Shown here: positions 1 through 11,099 of the stretch, piece by piece
Numbering within the stretch: the first letter of the stretch is position 1
Layout of the letters: every line of letters starts with the position of its first letter
Assembly: GCA_013407085.1 (NCBI GenBank)
Contig: JACCGJ010013240.1
Location: 2,501-66,500 of the forward strand
Reading direction: 5' to 3'
From: Atriophallophorus winterbourni
Lineage: Eukaryota > Platyhelminthes > Trematoda > Plagiorchiida > Microphallidae
Length of the DNA stretch: 64,000 nucleotides
Notes under the pieces: model-generated
What the model saw: only the letters and a program-made list of their open reading frames with translations
What the model was told of the DNA's origin: nothing
The model's database searches: none
Made by a program: the position numbers and the translations under genes

Positions 1-222
1 ATATGCCATTATATGCAGATCACGACGCCGTCGTGAAACAGACGCTGATTAACCGTGTACTGCCTATCGTTGCAACCGCTGTTGGAGATATTGTTCTCCC
101 GAATCAGACTCTTTAGTCATTCAAAAAGCTGTGGAATTTGAAAAATCATGCGATTGTGATGTACATCCATGGTTGACAACGACCAGAGTAGGCCAACAAC
201 AACAATTATTAAGTAGCCATGG
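1..222 (+). mobile_element. LINE-A, 3' end fragment
   Basis: Decayed 3' end of the same AP-endonuclease LINE family that is complete at 16586-20942. The two sequences align over the C-terminal zinc-finger coding part and the 3' untranslated end, which finishes in both with GGCCAACAAC. The reading frame is broken. The fragment begins at the window edge, so its full length is unknown. Confidence 0.75.
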
Positions 223-690
223 CTCGACAATTACGTAACTGATCATCAAAATGGAAAGAAGCACATCGCCTGAAAATTGAATTGAATTTTTGAACTGAAA
301 TTTTCGCGCGTTATGGATACTGATGCAGTAAATAAATAATGTTTTAAATAAATTTGGTATATTCGGTTAAAAATGTGTTATGCAGGACACTTCTTATTTG
401 CGGGTGGTCTAAATTTAGCCCAATCTTCACGTAATTATAAGATGGACTCTATTTCCGTCTCGCCAGATTATTGATTAATCAATGCGAATCGGTGACCAGG
501 TGGGATTTCTCCTTGGACCGCAAACCCGAATAAGGCTATTTTACTTATATTCGGAAAAAACATGTTTTAACAACAGTAAGAATGAAATAGACAAAATTCG
601 TTCAGGTTTATACACAAGAGGGACTGGCAAATATCATCTATCATCTTTATTTTCAAAGTAAAATAGATACTGAATGAATATTATTACTTT
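223..690. other. AT-rich stretch without recognised feature
   Basis: No open frame with recognisable protein motifs, no RNA gene and no clear match to the other repeat families in the window. Confidence 0.4.
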
Positions 691-860
691 TTATAGTTTA
701 GGCGGAAATGGGGCACCACCACTCATACATACCATGGTTTCCTGCTAGTAAAAATTCTTTGGAACGCATGGTTTGAGTATAAAATATTTTATATAGTAGG
801 ATAATGGCACCCTTGATTCGTCGATAGGGAAAGTCAAACAAATTCAAGCGAGATATTCTT
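690..860 (-). mobile_element. CR1-like LINE C-terminal scrap
   Basis: On the minus strand the translation contains the R-R-I-x-G-x-I-I-x-x-Y-K-I pattern found near the C-terminus of CR1-like reverse transcriptases elsewhere in this window (for example 1324-1914). It is short and broken, so the assignment rests on this one motif. Confidence 0.45.
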
Positions 861-1059
861 TCTTCTTAACTCCTGTTTAATGGACTACGAACTCGTTTTA
901 CTGACGGCGATAAATTCGTAAATCTTTCTTTGCCCACTGAGACCAGGCCCAGTAAATCAAATAACAGGTTTGTATTCATGATACGTGAGAAGAACTTGAG
1001 CGAAAATTTCTCAAGTACACTTTTGAGTAACTTAACGACAAGTGGTGCTTTCTAACAAA

Positions 1060-2690
1060 TTTAGGATTCAAGATTTATACGAAACCATAGGATTTACTTA
1101 TAAAAAATAAATAAATAGTAATTTTAGTATTAGAAGTGAGGTTTTTACGCAGAGCATATCCAAGGATTCAAAGATTTACGGTTAAAAAAGTTTATACTCC
1201 ACGACGCCACAGGATTACGGTATGAATAAAAACATGAAAATACAATAGTATCAAGTCAATAGTGAATATCAAATGTAAGGCTCACGAATGTTATTCTTCT
1301 GCATATGTAAGTCCAATTTCGCTTTAAACGCCGCCAGTCAAGGAGAGTCCACCACATGTTGGGGTAGGGAATTCTAAAGAAATATTACACGTACAGCGAA
1401 AAAATGGCGTCGACAATCTATACGGGAACGTATGACCGCGTGTCACTTTCCCATCACACACATCGAGCAAGTGTTTTAGTGGATGTCCTTCGGTAGACAC
1501 AATTCTATAGGTCATAATAATATCGCGTCTTATCCTCCTTTGGGTAAAGTTGCATAGACCAAGACGTCGCAATCTTTCGGTGTACGGAGCATTGCGAAGA
1601 CCCATCACTAACTTTGTTGCTCTATGATAGATTTTATCGAAGAGAGCAATATCTTTTTGCAGCCAAGGAGCCCAGACCTCTACCGCATACTCCATCGTAG
1701 GGTGAAGGTAGACATTCATTATCCTTGGTAACGTTACCGGAGAGAATCTTCCAAATATTCTTCGAAAGATACCTAGCAATCTGATTGCCCGTCGATATAT
1801 GTTCTGGCAGTGCGAGGGGCTCTTCAGGTTCCCGCTAATCCACACTCCAAGATCTTTTTCTAACGAAACCCAAATATTTTTTTCTCGCTGTACTTTTAGA
1901 AAGCACGTATACACACTTTATACCTAAAATTGTCTTCCTTCCTCAAATTAATAAGCTTACATTTGTTGAATAATAAAACAGTTTTTACTTGCATTACCAT
2001 CACACACACTTCACGAAAGGGTTTCCTGCAGTTTGCATTCATCACATAAATACAGTGCACTCAGTTTCCGAGTGACTTGAAACAGTGGACAAATGGTGAA
2101 CAAGTTGTGCTTATAAGCCAATGTTGGATAAAGTTGAGACCCGACCAACCTGTTGAATCGCGGCCCATACACATTTAGATGGAGTTAAACACATGGTCAT
2201 TGGTTTAACCGCATCTACGTTTGCATTATCACATTTGATTTAGCTGGTTGGTCGTGCCAACACTATCCAGCATTGGCTTACAAACACAACTGTTCAAAAG
2301 TCATTTTGTTTTTAACGTTCCAATTCGATCGTGCATCAAGATCTCTTAGTATTAAGTATCAAGCCGTCTTCTAGACGAAGAATGCGACTCCATATCTTTA
2401 GGTCGTCCGCAAACAACGATGTGTTGCAGCGAACGATTTCCGATATATCATTTGTGTAGACCGAAAATTTGATGGGACCAAATACTAAACCTTGAGGAAC
2501 TCGAAAAATTGATGCTCTAGCTTTGGATAATGCTCCTTTGGCACGTAACTCCTTAGTCCTGTCTGTTACGTAATCAAATAAAACGATCCACCATCTTCCT
2601 GGTGCTATCAAACCTTTCCAGCTTCTATAGTAATATGCTGTGAGTAGATATCCAGGTAGCAGGCATGAAGTGCCTTTCATTTACCACTAT
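1060..2690 (-). mobile_element. CR1-like LINE, 3' part
   Basis: Reverse-transcriptase remains on the minus strand. Positions 2680-2336 carry the central palm region (FRVPQG, then FADDLKIW). Positions 1914-1324 carry the thumb and C-terminal region (EKDLGVWISGNLK, HPTMEYAVEVWAPWLQKDI, YHRATKLVMGLR, RRIRRDIIMTYRI). An HR repeat copy and inverted sequence sit between the two halves (about 1985-2290). The 3' end lies near 1060-1180, where ATTCAAG/ATTCAAAG tails like those of the other CR1 copies occur, possibly two tails of two insertions. Truncated and not functional. Confidence 0.8.
1985..2290 (-). repeat. HR repeat copy with inverted tail, inside CR1
   Basis: Degenerate copy of the hammerhead-bearing HR repeat. 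The minus strand keeps GAAA and a short stem II, but CUGAUGA has become GUGAUGA and stem III has decayed. The distal end (about 2099-2153) recurs as an inverted copy at about 2236-2290, with roughly 80 bp between. It interrupts a CR1-like reverse transcriptase. Confidence 0.6.
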
Positions 2691-2944
2691 GGTTCAAACG
2701 TTTATCGTTATCATTTACTCAGATAAGGGGGAATAATTCCATGTAAATCGATGAGATGTTTTCTAGAAAGTAACTGATTTTTCTTAGTGTTCCAATCGAT
2801 TTTGAACAAAGATGCTTTCCTGTATTTTGAAATCAATGGTAATGGGTGATATGAAAGCGATTTCTAGATTTGTAAATATGAGTAATTATTTTACGTCTCC
2901 GAAAGATAGAAATCACTACTGTTTGATTAAACAAGTATGTGGGT
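2691..2944. other. AT-rich stretch without recognised feature
   Basis: Nothing supportable seen on either strand. Confidence 0.35.
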
Positions 2945-3075
2945 AAAAAGCTCATTTGCATGCATTTCCATCACACACAGCCCACGACCGGTTTCATACT
3001 GTTTGCACTCATCAGATAGGGACAGTAAGATCGGGATCCGCATGCGTTTGAAAAACGTTTGTGATCAGTTGTTCT
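2945..3075 (-). ncRNA. HR repeat copy with intact hammerhead core
   Basis: Minus strand, core 3021 to 2980. Stem I strand CCCUAU is followed by CUGAUGA (3015-3009), then a four-pair stem II GUGC/GUAU (with G-U wobbles) closed by AAACA, then GAAA (2995-2992). Stem III is the self-complementary ACCGGU. The cleavage nucleotide is C at 2986, then GUGGGC pairs back to stem I with five of six pairs. All catalytic core bases of a type I hammerhead are present. Stem III has no loop, so cleavage would be expected from a dimeric fold, as known for newt satellite and retrozyme hammerheads. Activity is inferred only. Confidence 0.75.
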
Positions 3076-3554
3076 AACATTGTGCACATTGACTTAATCA
3101 GAGCAGAGTTACTCAGTTGGAAATCAGGAGAATTTCTCGTCTTTAGATGAATTAATGAGTGAAGCATGTGTTCTGACGTGACTTTTATTTCACCTGGGGC
3201 ATTATATTTTGAGATTGACTGATTTTGATTGAATGAAAAGTTGCTAATGCTTCGGAAGTTGCTCATGCATTCGTAGTTGGTTCAGCTAATGTGTTCACAG
3301 TCGCAACCCATGGTTTCATCACAGCATTCTTTTCAACATATGGTTGGCTATTTCCGAGTTGAACTCCTTTATGCAAAGCATTCGTTGTTCGTTGTGGAAA
3401 TTAACTTGGATAACAAATTAGTTATTTTATTTCTAAGTAAACGTAATTTTTTCCCATGTTCCTGAAGGTGTGTTATGTGAATGTTGTTTCCAAGCAAAAT
3501 TTCGCACCTTGAATATTTAGGGCTTTTATTGCTTTCGTGAGGTGTGTTATGTAT
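3076..3554. other. Stretch without recognised feature
   Basis: Two copies of AGGTGTGTTATGT (near 3468 and 3540) about 70 bp apart are the only visible structure. No coding signal is seen. Confidence 0.35.
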
Positions 3555-3790
3555 GGAAGCCTTATCTAAGCAACGCTCCGCGCAGTCATAGACTGTACGT
3601 GGGCTAAGATACTGTCAAGTTGCCCAGGACTAGAAATAGAAATACCAGTGAAACTCCAGTGTCTTTTCGGATGCATCTCATTGCCGGTGGCAATTCAATT
3701 TAGCACGGTTAGCTGCACAACACAAAAGTGCTGCACAAATACACCTCCGTGTGGGGACGAATGCGTAGCTCATCTCAATTGATTTTCTAA
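3555..3790 (-). repeat. S repeat (SINE-like), degenerate copy
   Basis: Aligns on the minus strand with the S copies at 32238-32500 and 31715-31910 over the GCTAAATTGA(A/T)TG, GGCAATGAG, CTGACAGTATCTTAGCCCACGTG-type blocks. The family ends elsewhere in GCTTGTGCTTTCA plus short pentamer repeats. The origin of the head is not clear, and no tRNA box B was seen. Confidence 0.6.
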
Positions 3791-4689
3791 GTTTAGTTAA
3801 TACTTGTACCTAAAAGTCCTGTGTGCAGCTGGATTCCGATTCACATTCAATCGCGTTTTGATGAGTCCAAGCTCATCTTAATGATGGCGACACATTCAAC
3901 AGCTTCACTTGCAGCATTTGTTCTTACAGCTTGGAACAAAGATTCAAACTAGAAGTCAACATGATACAGAATCGTTCTGAGTCGGCATTTGTGAGTTTAA
4001 GTATGTCTAATCGTCTCAAAGTCGTATTTTGCTATTCAATGACCTGTAGTATCGGCAGTTTTTTTATGGAATGTCAGAGTCTGATTGACTGATCGAACAA
4101 AACACTTCTCGTCTGCACGAAAATATTCAACAACATATGTTGCCGGAAATTGCCATCTTCGCACTTTGTTTGACCATTTAAAAGTGAATTGATTTTTTGA
4201 TTTGTTTTTTTCAAAAGCATGTATATCTATTGCGGAAGGCATTACAGAATTGATTTTCGCAAGTTAGTCTTCTTTCCAATGTATCTTTGCAAGCACTCGA
4301 TTAGCTTGTGATTCTCTTGGAAATATTTACACCATACGCTCCACAAACGTCTGTGTGAGTAAATTTGAATTCAAATTTTTTCAGATGATTTCTCATCGAG
4401 ACATTAATTTTGCTAATCCCCAATAATTGGAATTTGAATTGAAATAAAAATTTCAGTGTTAGGGATTTATTATTTAATGATGATTTGTCCAGGAAACTCA
4501 TAAAATCCGGCAATTAGACTGTTGCAGTTTCCCGAGAACTGTGATACTGATAATTCGCTTCGCTGGATTGATCGAAGTTGCTTCATGATCAGGATAGAAA
4601 ATTGGAAATTTAGAAAGATGTTAAAAATTCAATAAAATTCACATATGGTAGAAAATGTTGATAATTCACAATGATCAAACATTTAAGTA
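3791..4689. other. AT-rich stretch without recognised feature
   Basis: Small open frames on both strands (longest about 70 codons) show no recognisable domain. Confidence 0.35.
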
Positions 4690-5192
4690 AACATTTCAAG
4701 GTAATTCAATGTAATTAATGGTATTTTTATGCGGTAAAAAGAAGTAAACTTTACAAGATATGTAGTATTTTGAAAAATAAAATATAGATAAAGAAAGGCG
4801 ATTTGGTTAATTAGATTACACAGTACATAAGAAGTAAGAAAATGAACAATTAAATAAAACTCGTCTAATATAGTTTTAAACTCATGAAGTTAAGTGAATA
4901 ACAGTAGAAGGTAAATTGATTTCTGCAAGCAAACACAACAGAATGAGAATAAGATATTGGCTTTATTCGTATTCACGAATTTTTAGCTAATCGAATAATT
5001 CCACCATAAGATTTAAAAATAAAAAATACATTCAACAGTTTAGTCAGGAAGGAGTCACCAGAAGCTCATAAGCATGGGCTAGATAGTTTCCCTTATCTCT
5101 TCGCGTGACGTGCCTCTGTAAGGGATGCTTTGGGGTTTGAAATATTTTGTAAAATGAGATAATATCTCCTCTGATTCGTCAATAGGGAAAGC
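4690..5192 (-). mobile_element. CR1-like LINE 3' fragment
   Basis: Minus-strand translation near 5170-5060 reads RRIRGDIISFYKIFQTPKHPLQ, the C-terminal motif of CR1-like reverse transcriptase. The 3' end is marked by the GGTAATTCAATGTAATT tail near 4697, like the other CR1 tails in the window. It abuts a LINE-A endonuclease fragment at about 5193 in the same orientation. Confidence 0.6.
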
Positions 5193-5530
5193 TTCGGCGC
5201 ATAAACGTCAACTAACATAATGCCACCAGTGCTTCCGATTTAGTATTCACATAAGTTCCCTCCCGCTGCTTCATGTTTTTACTACTTTTAGTAGGCTGAT
5301 TTACGCGGTAAACCATACAGTCGAGGCTTATCAGAGCCCATTCCTTTCCAAAATTGTTTAATCTTTTTCGATAATCAAACTAGTGTCTGATAGCCGCTCC
5401 TATAGGCAGCCACGTCAATCTTTAGACTTTTCTTAATACCATCTGATTTTCTTATGCCTCTGATGTTCGAGAGTTCGTCATGAAATCCAGGAAGCGTGGA
5501 GCCGACGTTCCGGCCTCCCGGTTTCAAAGT
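5193..5530 (-). mobile_element. LINE-A endonuclease fragment
   Basis: On the minus strand the start of the AP-endonuclease domain is readable (LPGFHDELSNIRGIRKS, then IDVAA), matching 17450-17580 of the complete copy. The VDVYAP motif near 5215 matches NVYAP of the complete copy. The frame is broken by deletions, and the fragment stops abruptly at the CR1 junction. Confidence 0.65.
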
Positions 5531-6324
5531 TGAGGTATGTCTGTTAACAGTTCATTCAATGGTGCGGAAAATACAGTCTGCTTTTTGCTTAGTTTCTAAT
5601 CCCCATAAACAAAATGTGGATGGAGAGACGGGATATGTATGGCTCAAGGCATGCCTAGCTTGAGGCTGATGGAAATTAGATATTCAATCTGAGTCACAGG
5701 AAGTTTATAGAAGCGATACGGAAGCTTTTGGATTTAGCCATAGAAGGTTCGCAGAACAATCTTTTAAGAGCTCCAATTGGAGGCGTCAAAATTAGTGAAT
5801 ATTATCATTGGCTGTTGAACATGGGCCACGTCGGAACGATTCAAATGATGCCGATCTCCTAAGCATCATATATTAATGTAACCGTTATTGAAGATTTCGT
5901 TACGATATGGTCACACGAACTAGTGCAAAGTATGATATCAGATCATGGTTGTGATTTCCAATACACGGTGTAAATCTATTAGAAAGGCCTGATGGTTTCA
6001 GTAAATGTTTTTGCCACTAAGTAATTACGTATGTGTACCAATGTGAGCAATAGATAAAGCATATTTATTAAATTCAATCCGGTTGAGACAATGCCACGTA
6101 GATGCAACTGAGATACATTTATAAGCATTGTGGCAGGTTATGGGCAGTATTTCACCGCAAGTAGCTCATCGTCGGTGGCAACACAATTAAAATAGTCTTG
6201 AACTGCTGTGTAGAAGTAACGTCTCATATCATATCTCATAGTTCATTTGCAAAATCAGCATTCATAAAACTGAAAAACTTTGTTTAGTTTTAGCCTCAAA
6301 TCGGCGAGCCGAAATGAATCTCGT
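5531..6324. other. Stretch without recognised feature
   Basis: No supportable coding or RNA feature. A faint S-repeat-like patch (TAGCTCATCGTCGGTGGCAA) lies near 6160-6190. Confidence 0.35.
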
Positions 6325-6540
6325 TACCGGTTGGTACGACCAACCTGTTCAATCTCATATGCTAACCACATGCAGATAGTTTTGAAACCCATGCATTTTC
6401 ATCACACACCCCACGACCGGTTTCTTGCTGTTTGCATTGATCAGGTAGGGACAGTAGAATCAGGATCCGCATGCGCTTGAAACAGTTGAGGAATGGAAAA
6501 CAAGTTGCGCATGTATGCCACTGTTGGATAAGGATAGTTT
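6325..6540 (-). ncRNA. HR repeat copy with near-complete hammerhead
   Basis: Minus strand, core 6450 to 6409. It reads CCCUAC, CUGAUCA (G8 changed to C), stem II UGC/GCA around AAACA, GAAA, ACCGGU, cleavage C, then GUGGGG pairing fully with CCCUAC through one U-G wobble. The stem I bases differ from those of the 7.5-7.9 kb copies on both sides, so pairing is kept by paired changes. The G8 change would be expected to inactivate this copy. The GGTACGACCAACCTGTTCAATC block upstream is shared with the copy at 1985-2155. Confidence 0.7.
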
Positions 6541-7499
6541 TACCAAACTAGACCATTCGAGATAAAAACTATTCATTAACTGTCAAGGATTGATAAATAG
6601 TTTATTCGATTAAATGACTATCTGCATTGATTAACTGTTGCCACGTTGAGGGTAAACTGATCTAGCCAGAAAACATTTTATAATTTAGAAATTTCACATT
6701 GTTCACAGCACCGCCAAGCGCCTAGCTGCGTCAGGTATCACATTTTTATATAATTTATTTACGGGTGAAATAAGCCAAACAAAATCACGAAGTTTATAAA
6801 ACTAATGTGAACCAGAAATACTCAAATGAATCGTTGAACAACAGAGATGTATAACACCACTAAAATAGTTGGGCTTGTTCGTGATATCTAATGTGCCTTG
6901 GTCAGCAAGACTGCAGCATGGGTCATTAAAACGGGGCTTATTAGATGTAAATGTGTTTAAACAATTCACTACAGATTAATGAAAAAATCATTTTATTCCA
7001 TCAAGCCCTTGTTGAAAAATCTGGATAATCGACCGAAAAGAAAATAGATATATTGTAACAGATCATTTATCCGTGAACGTGAGCAGATATCTTGACTGCT
7101 CTTCTGAATTGTATTGTTGCCACGACTACATGAATCACTGCATTTTACACCGTCATGTCGCACTTTAAATCACGACTGTTACCAGCTGCATAATATTAAC
7201 CATATGCCATCTTTGGGGTTCAAAGTTGTAGATGCCTTGGGAGTTAGGGAAAAATCATCATCGTCCATTCAATTTCAGCTAAAAATATTGAGCAATTAGT
7301 TAAAGTTTTGAGCCAAGCGTTTCAATTTCGATTTTCCCTGAATTGACGTGAAATATGAATACAAATAATGTAATATATATTCCAAATCAAGTATAAAAGC
7401 CTACGGTTTTGAGAACATTCCCCACACGTGCGAATACGCTTACGGTTTGTAAAACGAACCTCAAACTCAAAATAAAGAATTAAATATTGATTAATGTAT
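6541..7499. other. AT-rich stretch without recognised feature
   Basis: Nothing supportable seen. Confidence 0.35.
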
Positions 7500-7880
7500 T
7501 GTGATGCTCACATCTCCATCCCTTACACACCACTACCAGTTTCTGGCTGTTTGCCGTCATCAGGTGGAGACAGTAAGGTCAGGTTCAGTGAGCCTTGAAA
7601 TAGTGAATAAGTGGTAAACAAACTTATACTTGTATGCCAATGATATATAAGTTTCCTACGAAGAACCACGATGTTGAAATACAGAATCACAGTCAAGCAC
7701 CTAAGACGCTTATGGATGACCAAAGTGATGTGTTGCTCACATCCCCCGAAATTACACTCCACTATCGCTTTCTGGCTGTTTGCCGTCATCAGGTGGAGAC
7801 AGTAAGGTCAGGTTCAGTGAGCCTTGAAACAATGGAAAATTGGTAAACAAAGTTATACTTGTATTCCACTGTATGACCAG
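7500..7880 (-). ncRNA. HR repeat tandem dimer, two hammerhead units of 229 bp period
   Basis: Two head-to-tail copies. The shared block TTCTGGCTGTTTGCCGTCAT starts at 7541 and again at 7770. On the minus strand each unit reads CUCCAC, CUGAUGA, stem II GGC/GCC around AAACA, GAAA, stem III, cleavage A, then GUGGAG (7762-7757) or GUGGUG (7533-7528). In the unit at 7757-7798 stem I is a perfect six-pair helix but stem III has decayed to AGCGAU. In the unit at 7528-7569 stem III is ACUGGU. The predicted cleavage sites are also 229 nt apart, so RNA made from this strand would release a 229-nt unit if active. The architecture resembles metazoan retrozymes. Confidence 0.75.
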
Positions 7881-9159
7881 ATTATGAATGACGGTAACGA
7901 TATCTAGACTATTGGAAAATGGCGCGTAATTTTCATTTGTTTACATTAAGTGAACGCAAGGTGGTTGTACTAACTGCTTATATAATACCAATGATGTATA
8001 TTCAGACTATTCGGATTACCTCATTTGGCCTACTGTATTAAATATATTACATATAATAGTGTGACAATGAAATGTGTTTTTTTCTGTGAATTGAAGTAGA
8101 AAGCCAAAATTTGAACACGCTTAAATACGAATTATTATTTGGATACAGTGAAAGTAAAACGCTGTTGTTGTACACTTTATATATTTCATATTAATATCTG
8201 ATACTCTAAAAACACTTTATATAAATATATAACTAATTTTGGTTAGCAACAACGGATAGAAAAATTCATTTGAATTGGATATTGGGTATTGTTTAGAATC
8301 GTGACTTCTGATGCATTAAGCTTGTTAAAAGCATCTTAATTTAATTAACGTAAAACAATTAGCAAGTTACTGTCGTCAGGGTGATAATCACCCTATGGCT
8401 CGAACTAAGCACACTGCTCGCATATCAACTGGTGGCCACCCATGAAAACCTCGATACAATGAGAGGTTATCGGCAGATAGCTGTATGGCTAAGATTTTAT
8501 TCGAGGTAATTCAAGGTTTTTAACGGTTTAAAAAGCAACAAGCTTAACAACAACCATAGGATGGTAAAAATTGAAATTTAAGTGTATAATTTCTTTTCAC
8601 TTTCATATCAAACGCTATGTACTTCCTAATTTACGAAAATCTAAGCCAATAATCAACGTGTTTTCACTGCTGATGCTCCAATAGAATTCTTTCCGTAAAT
8701 AAAACCCTTATTCGCACCAGTAATCTTGCATGACAAAGCTTTATAGGAACCAGCCTAATTATGTAATAGTTTTCGTTTTCGGTATAAATAAATTTGTTTG
8801 TCCGAAAAGGCGAATGGTTATCAACCAAGCCGACTTTATTCCGTGCTCATTTGTGTGAAAGTAAAACTAGCTTTCGGGAAAAATTACGTAAATTGGCGCC
8901 GTAGCTAATTTACATAGTTCGCAAAATAATTATTTAATTTAGTGGAGCTTATAAACAGAGGTTGAAACCCATAGGTGAAACTTGGAAAACAACGGTGTCG
9001 GTGGCATATAATAAATTGTTACAATTTATATTCCTGTTACATAAGAGATAAAACTGCATGTAACAGAGAATATTGCGTTAGCTAACAAATAATTATGCGT
9101 GAAGTGGGCGATTTAAGTCATTTTTATATGTGAAAAAATATTTCATCTTCAATTCCCGT
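7881..9159. other. AT-rich stretch with one CR1-like 3' tail
   Basis: At about 8505-8560 the block GGTAATTCAAGG, GGTTTAAAAAGCA, AACAACCATAGGATGG matches the 3' tail of minus-strand CR1 copies at 56220 and 58597, so a short truncated CR1 copy probably lies here. The rest shows nothing supportable. Confidence 0.4.
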
Positions 9160-9262
9160 TCTTCCAAGCGCATGTGGATCCTTATCTTACTATCCCTACA
9201 TGATGAACGCAAACAACACGAAACCGATCGTGTAGGGGGTGTGATGTAAACGCATGGAAATG
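9160..9262 (+). ncRNA. HR repeat copy, plus-strand hammerhead, partly decayed
   Basis: Plus strand, 9194-9240. It reads CCCUAC, AUGAUGA (first core C lost), a short stem II around AAACA, GAAA, ACCGAU, cleavage C, then GUGUAGGGGG, which can pair with CCCUAC two bases further on. Same family as the minus-strand copies but in opposite orientation. Confidence 0.6.
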
Positions 9263-10729
9263 AGCATTTTTGTTCCTGTCTCATCTCTGCTCCTAAATTA
9301 CTCATCTCGCATGATTGTAGAGTGATTTTAGACAGCTCCACTTCTTGATAACCTATTTGATTTGATTTGAAGTTCAAAATTTGATCTTCGTGTGATCCGT
9401 TCCTGTTAACACTTGCAAAAGTTTCCAGGTTTTCTTATTCAAATTGCTGGAGGACAACATTAAACAATCTTGTTTGCGTTACTAGTACTCAAGACTACTT
9501 CAAATAAATTTCAGTGAATTACGTTAAGACGTGAAAGGCGCGTTTTGAGTCATTTCTTAGAAGAATTGCATCAATCTAAGAACAACATTTTAGCACCGGA
9601 ATGTTGTGTTTTTCTTAAGACAATACAACGACGACCATCTATCAATTTTTATTAAGCACTGCAAGGTATCACGAAACAAATTCTGCATGCATTTCCATTT
9701 ACAATTGAGAAAATTTTCGATTTCGGATACGCAAGATTGGATTGAAAATTTATCAAGTATAATTCAAGATAGAAGGAATATTTGCTGACAGAAAATTGGT
9801 GACTAAATCGCACAACGTAGATAATGCGATTGATGTTACAAGTAAAGGTACATAGGTCAAAAGATGCAAAACCTTAGGTAAAGAAATGTGGTTCCTCAAC
9901 CCTAATCGAAAACCTTGAAACAAACTGGGTTAAAATCTATTAAAACGGCAAATGAGAGACATGTACAAAGTTGCCCTTTGAATTTCAACTGCAGCAACAC
10001 CTGTCACACAAAATTTCGTGTCGGTCTTGATATTAAGCTGAAAAGGCAAGCGATCTTTGAAGAATCTTAAGAAAATTTTCGTTAGAGATTATTCGCCGCA
10101 CTCACTGGGAACTAGGTGCACACTGAATTCACACTAAAAATGAGCTCACTGCAAAAAATGAAAATACACAGAATTATTGTATCCTTCGAGTAGAAAAAAA
10201 TAAGAGGGACGGTGGTGAAGAAAATATGAGATTGTATTCACATGGCTGTATCAATTAAGACCGAACTAATCAGTTCGGGAACGAAATTATTACTAAGTTA
10301 AAAAGGGGAGGATTAGTGAAGTCGATAGGGGCGGAGTTGTTTTCGTGATAATTTCGATCGGCGACCGTTTCAGTAGCGCGGTTTTATATTTCGTTTAAAT
10401 CTCTCTACATGTTCTTATTTTTCTCCAGCACCGTACATTCTCTTTGGATAGAACGATATTTTGTTTTTCTCGTGCATTGATTTCGAAACTTAAAAGAGCA
10501 ATCTTGTGGACGAAAATATCTACACAACGGCGTTCAGATGGCGGGTTATCTGTCCATTTATCAATGTGCGACATTGGTCGGAATTTTCTGACGCATGTAA
10601 AGTAAATATTTACTTGAATTTTCGAAGTCAACGAAGTCGACGTTTGCTGATACGAGCGCATAAACAAAAAATATGAACATTTGTCATGGCAAAAATGGGA
10701 GAAACTAGACTATTTCTATCGCACTTATC
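9263..10729. other. AT-rich stretch without recognised feature
   Basis: No supportable gene or repeat. Small open frames show no domain. Confidence 0.35.
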
Positions 10730-10875
10730 CAAAGTAATTCAAAGTAATTCAAAGTTTTAATGGTCCAAAAAGCAAATACTTTACAGTAACCACAGATTAA
10801 AAATATAGGGAATGCATAAAAACGACACAAATGTTTTATATATAAAATATTTTATGCTTATGGCTTAGATTTGAC

Positions 10876-11088
10876 ATGGGTACACAGTTGCTTGTTGTTA
10901 TTTGCGGCTCCATAATTTTTGTTTTTTTAATTTTAAATTGCGTATGTGACTCATGGTCGAGTAGAAAGAAAATTGTGTCAAGGTTTGAGCACAACGCCAA
11001 AAAGAACCCGGAACTTCGAGTTCATGAAACTTGTGCTGCAGAAACATTGTCATACACAAACGATGGCTTATGCCAAAATACTAATTAA
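10876..11088 (+). CDS. Doubtful 70-codon ORF with N-terminal membrane segment
   Basis: Starts with ATG and has a strongly hydrophobic stretch at residues 5-25 (LLVVICGSIIFVFLILNCVC), followed by a basic tail. An AATAAA hexamer follows the stop by about five bases. No family is recognised. It lies antisense within the 3' region assigned to the CR1-like LINE, so a chance open frame is the more likely explanation. Confidence 0.12.
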   Translation: MGTQLLVVICGSIIFVFLILNCVCDSWSSRKKIVSRFEHNAKKNPELRVHETCAAETLSYTNDGLCQNTN

Positions 11089-11099
11089 CCCAATAAATC

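Noticed and set aside
7634..7846. ORFs through the HR dimer (for example RFLAVCRHQVETVRSG)
   Set aside because: The frames vary between copies and overlap the ribozyme strand; conservation follows RNA pairing rather than codons.
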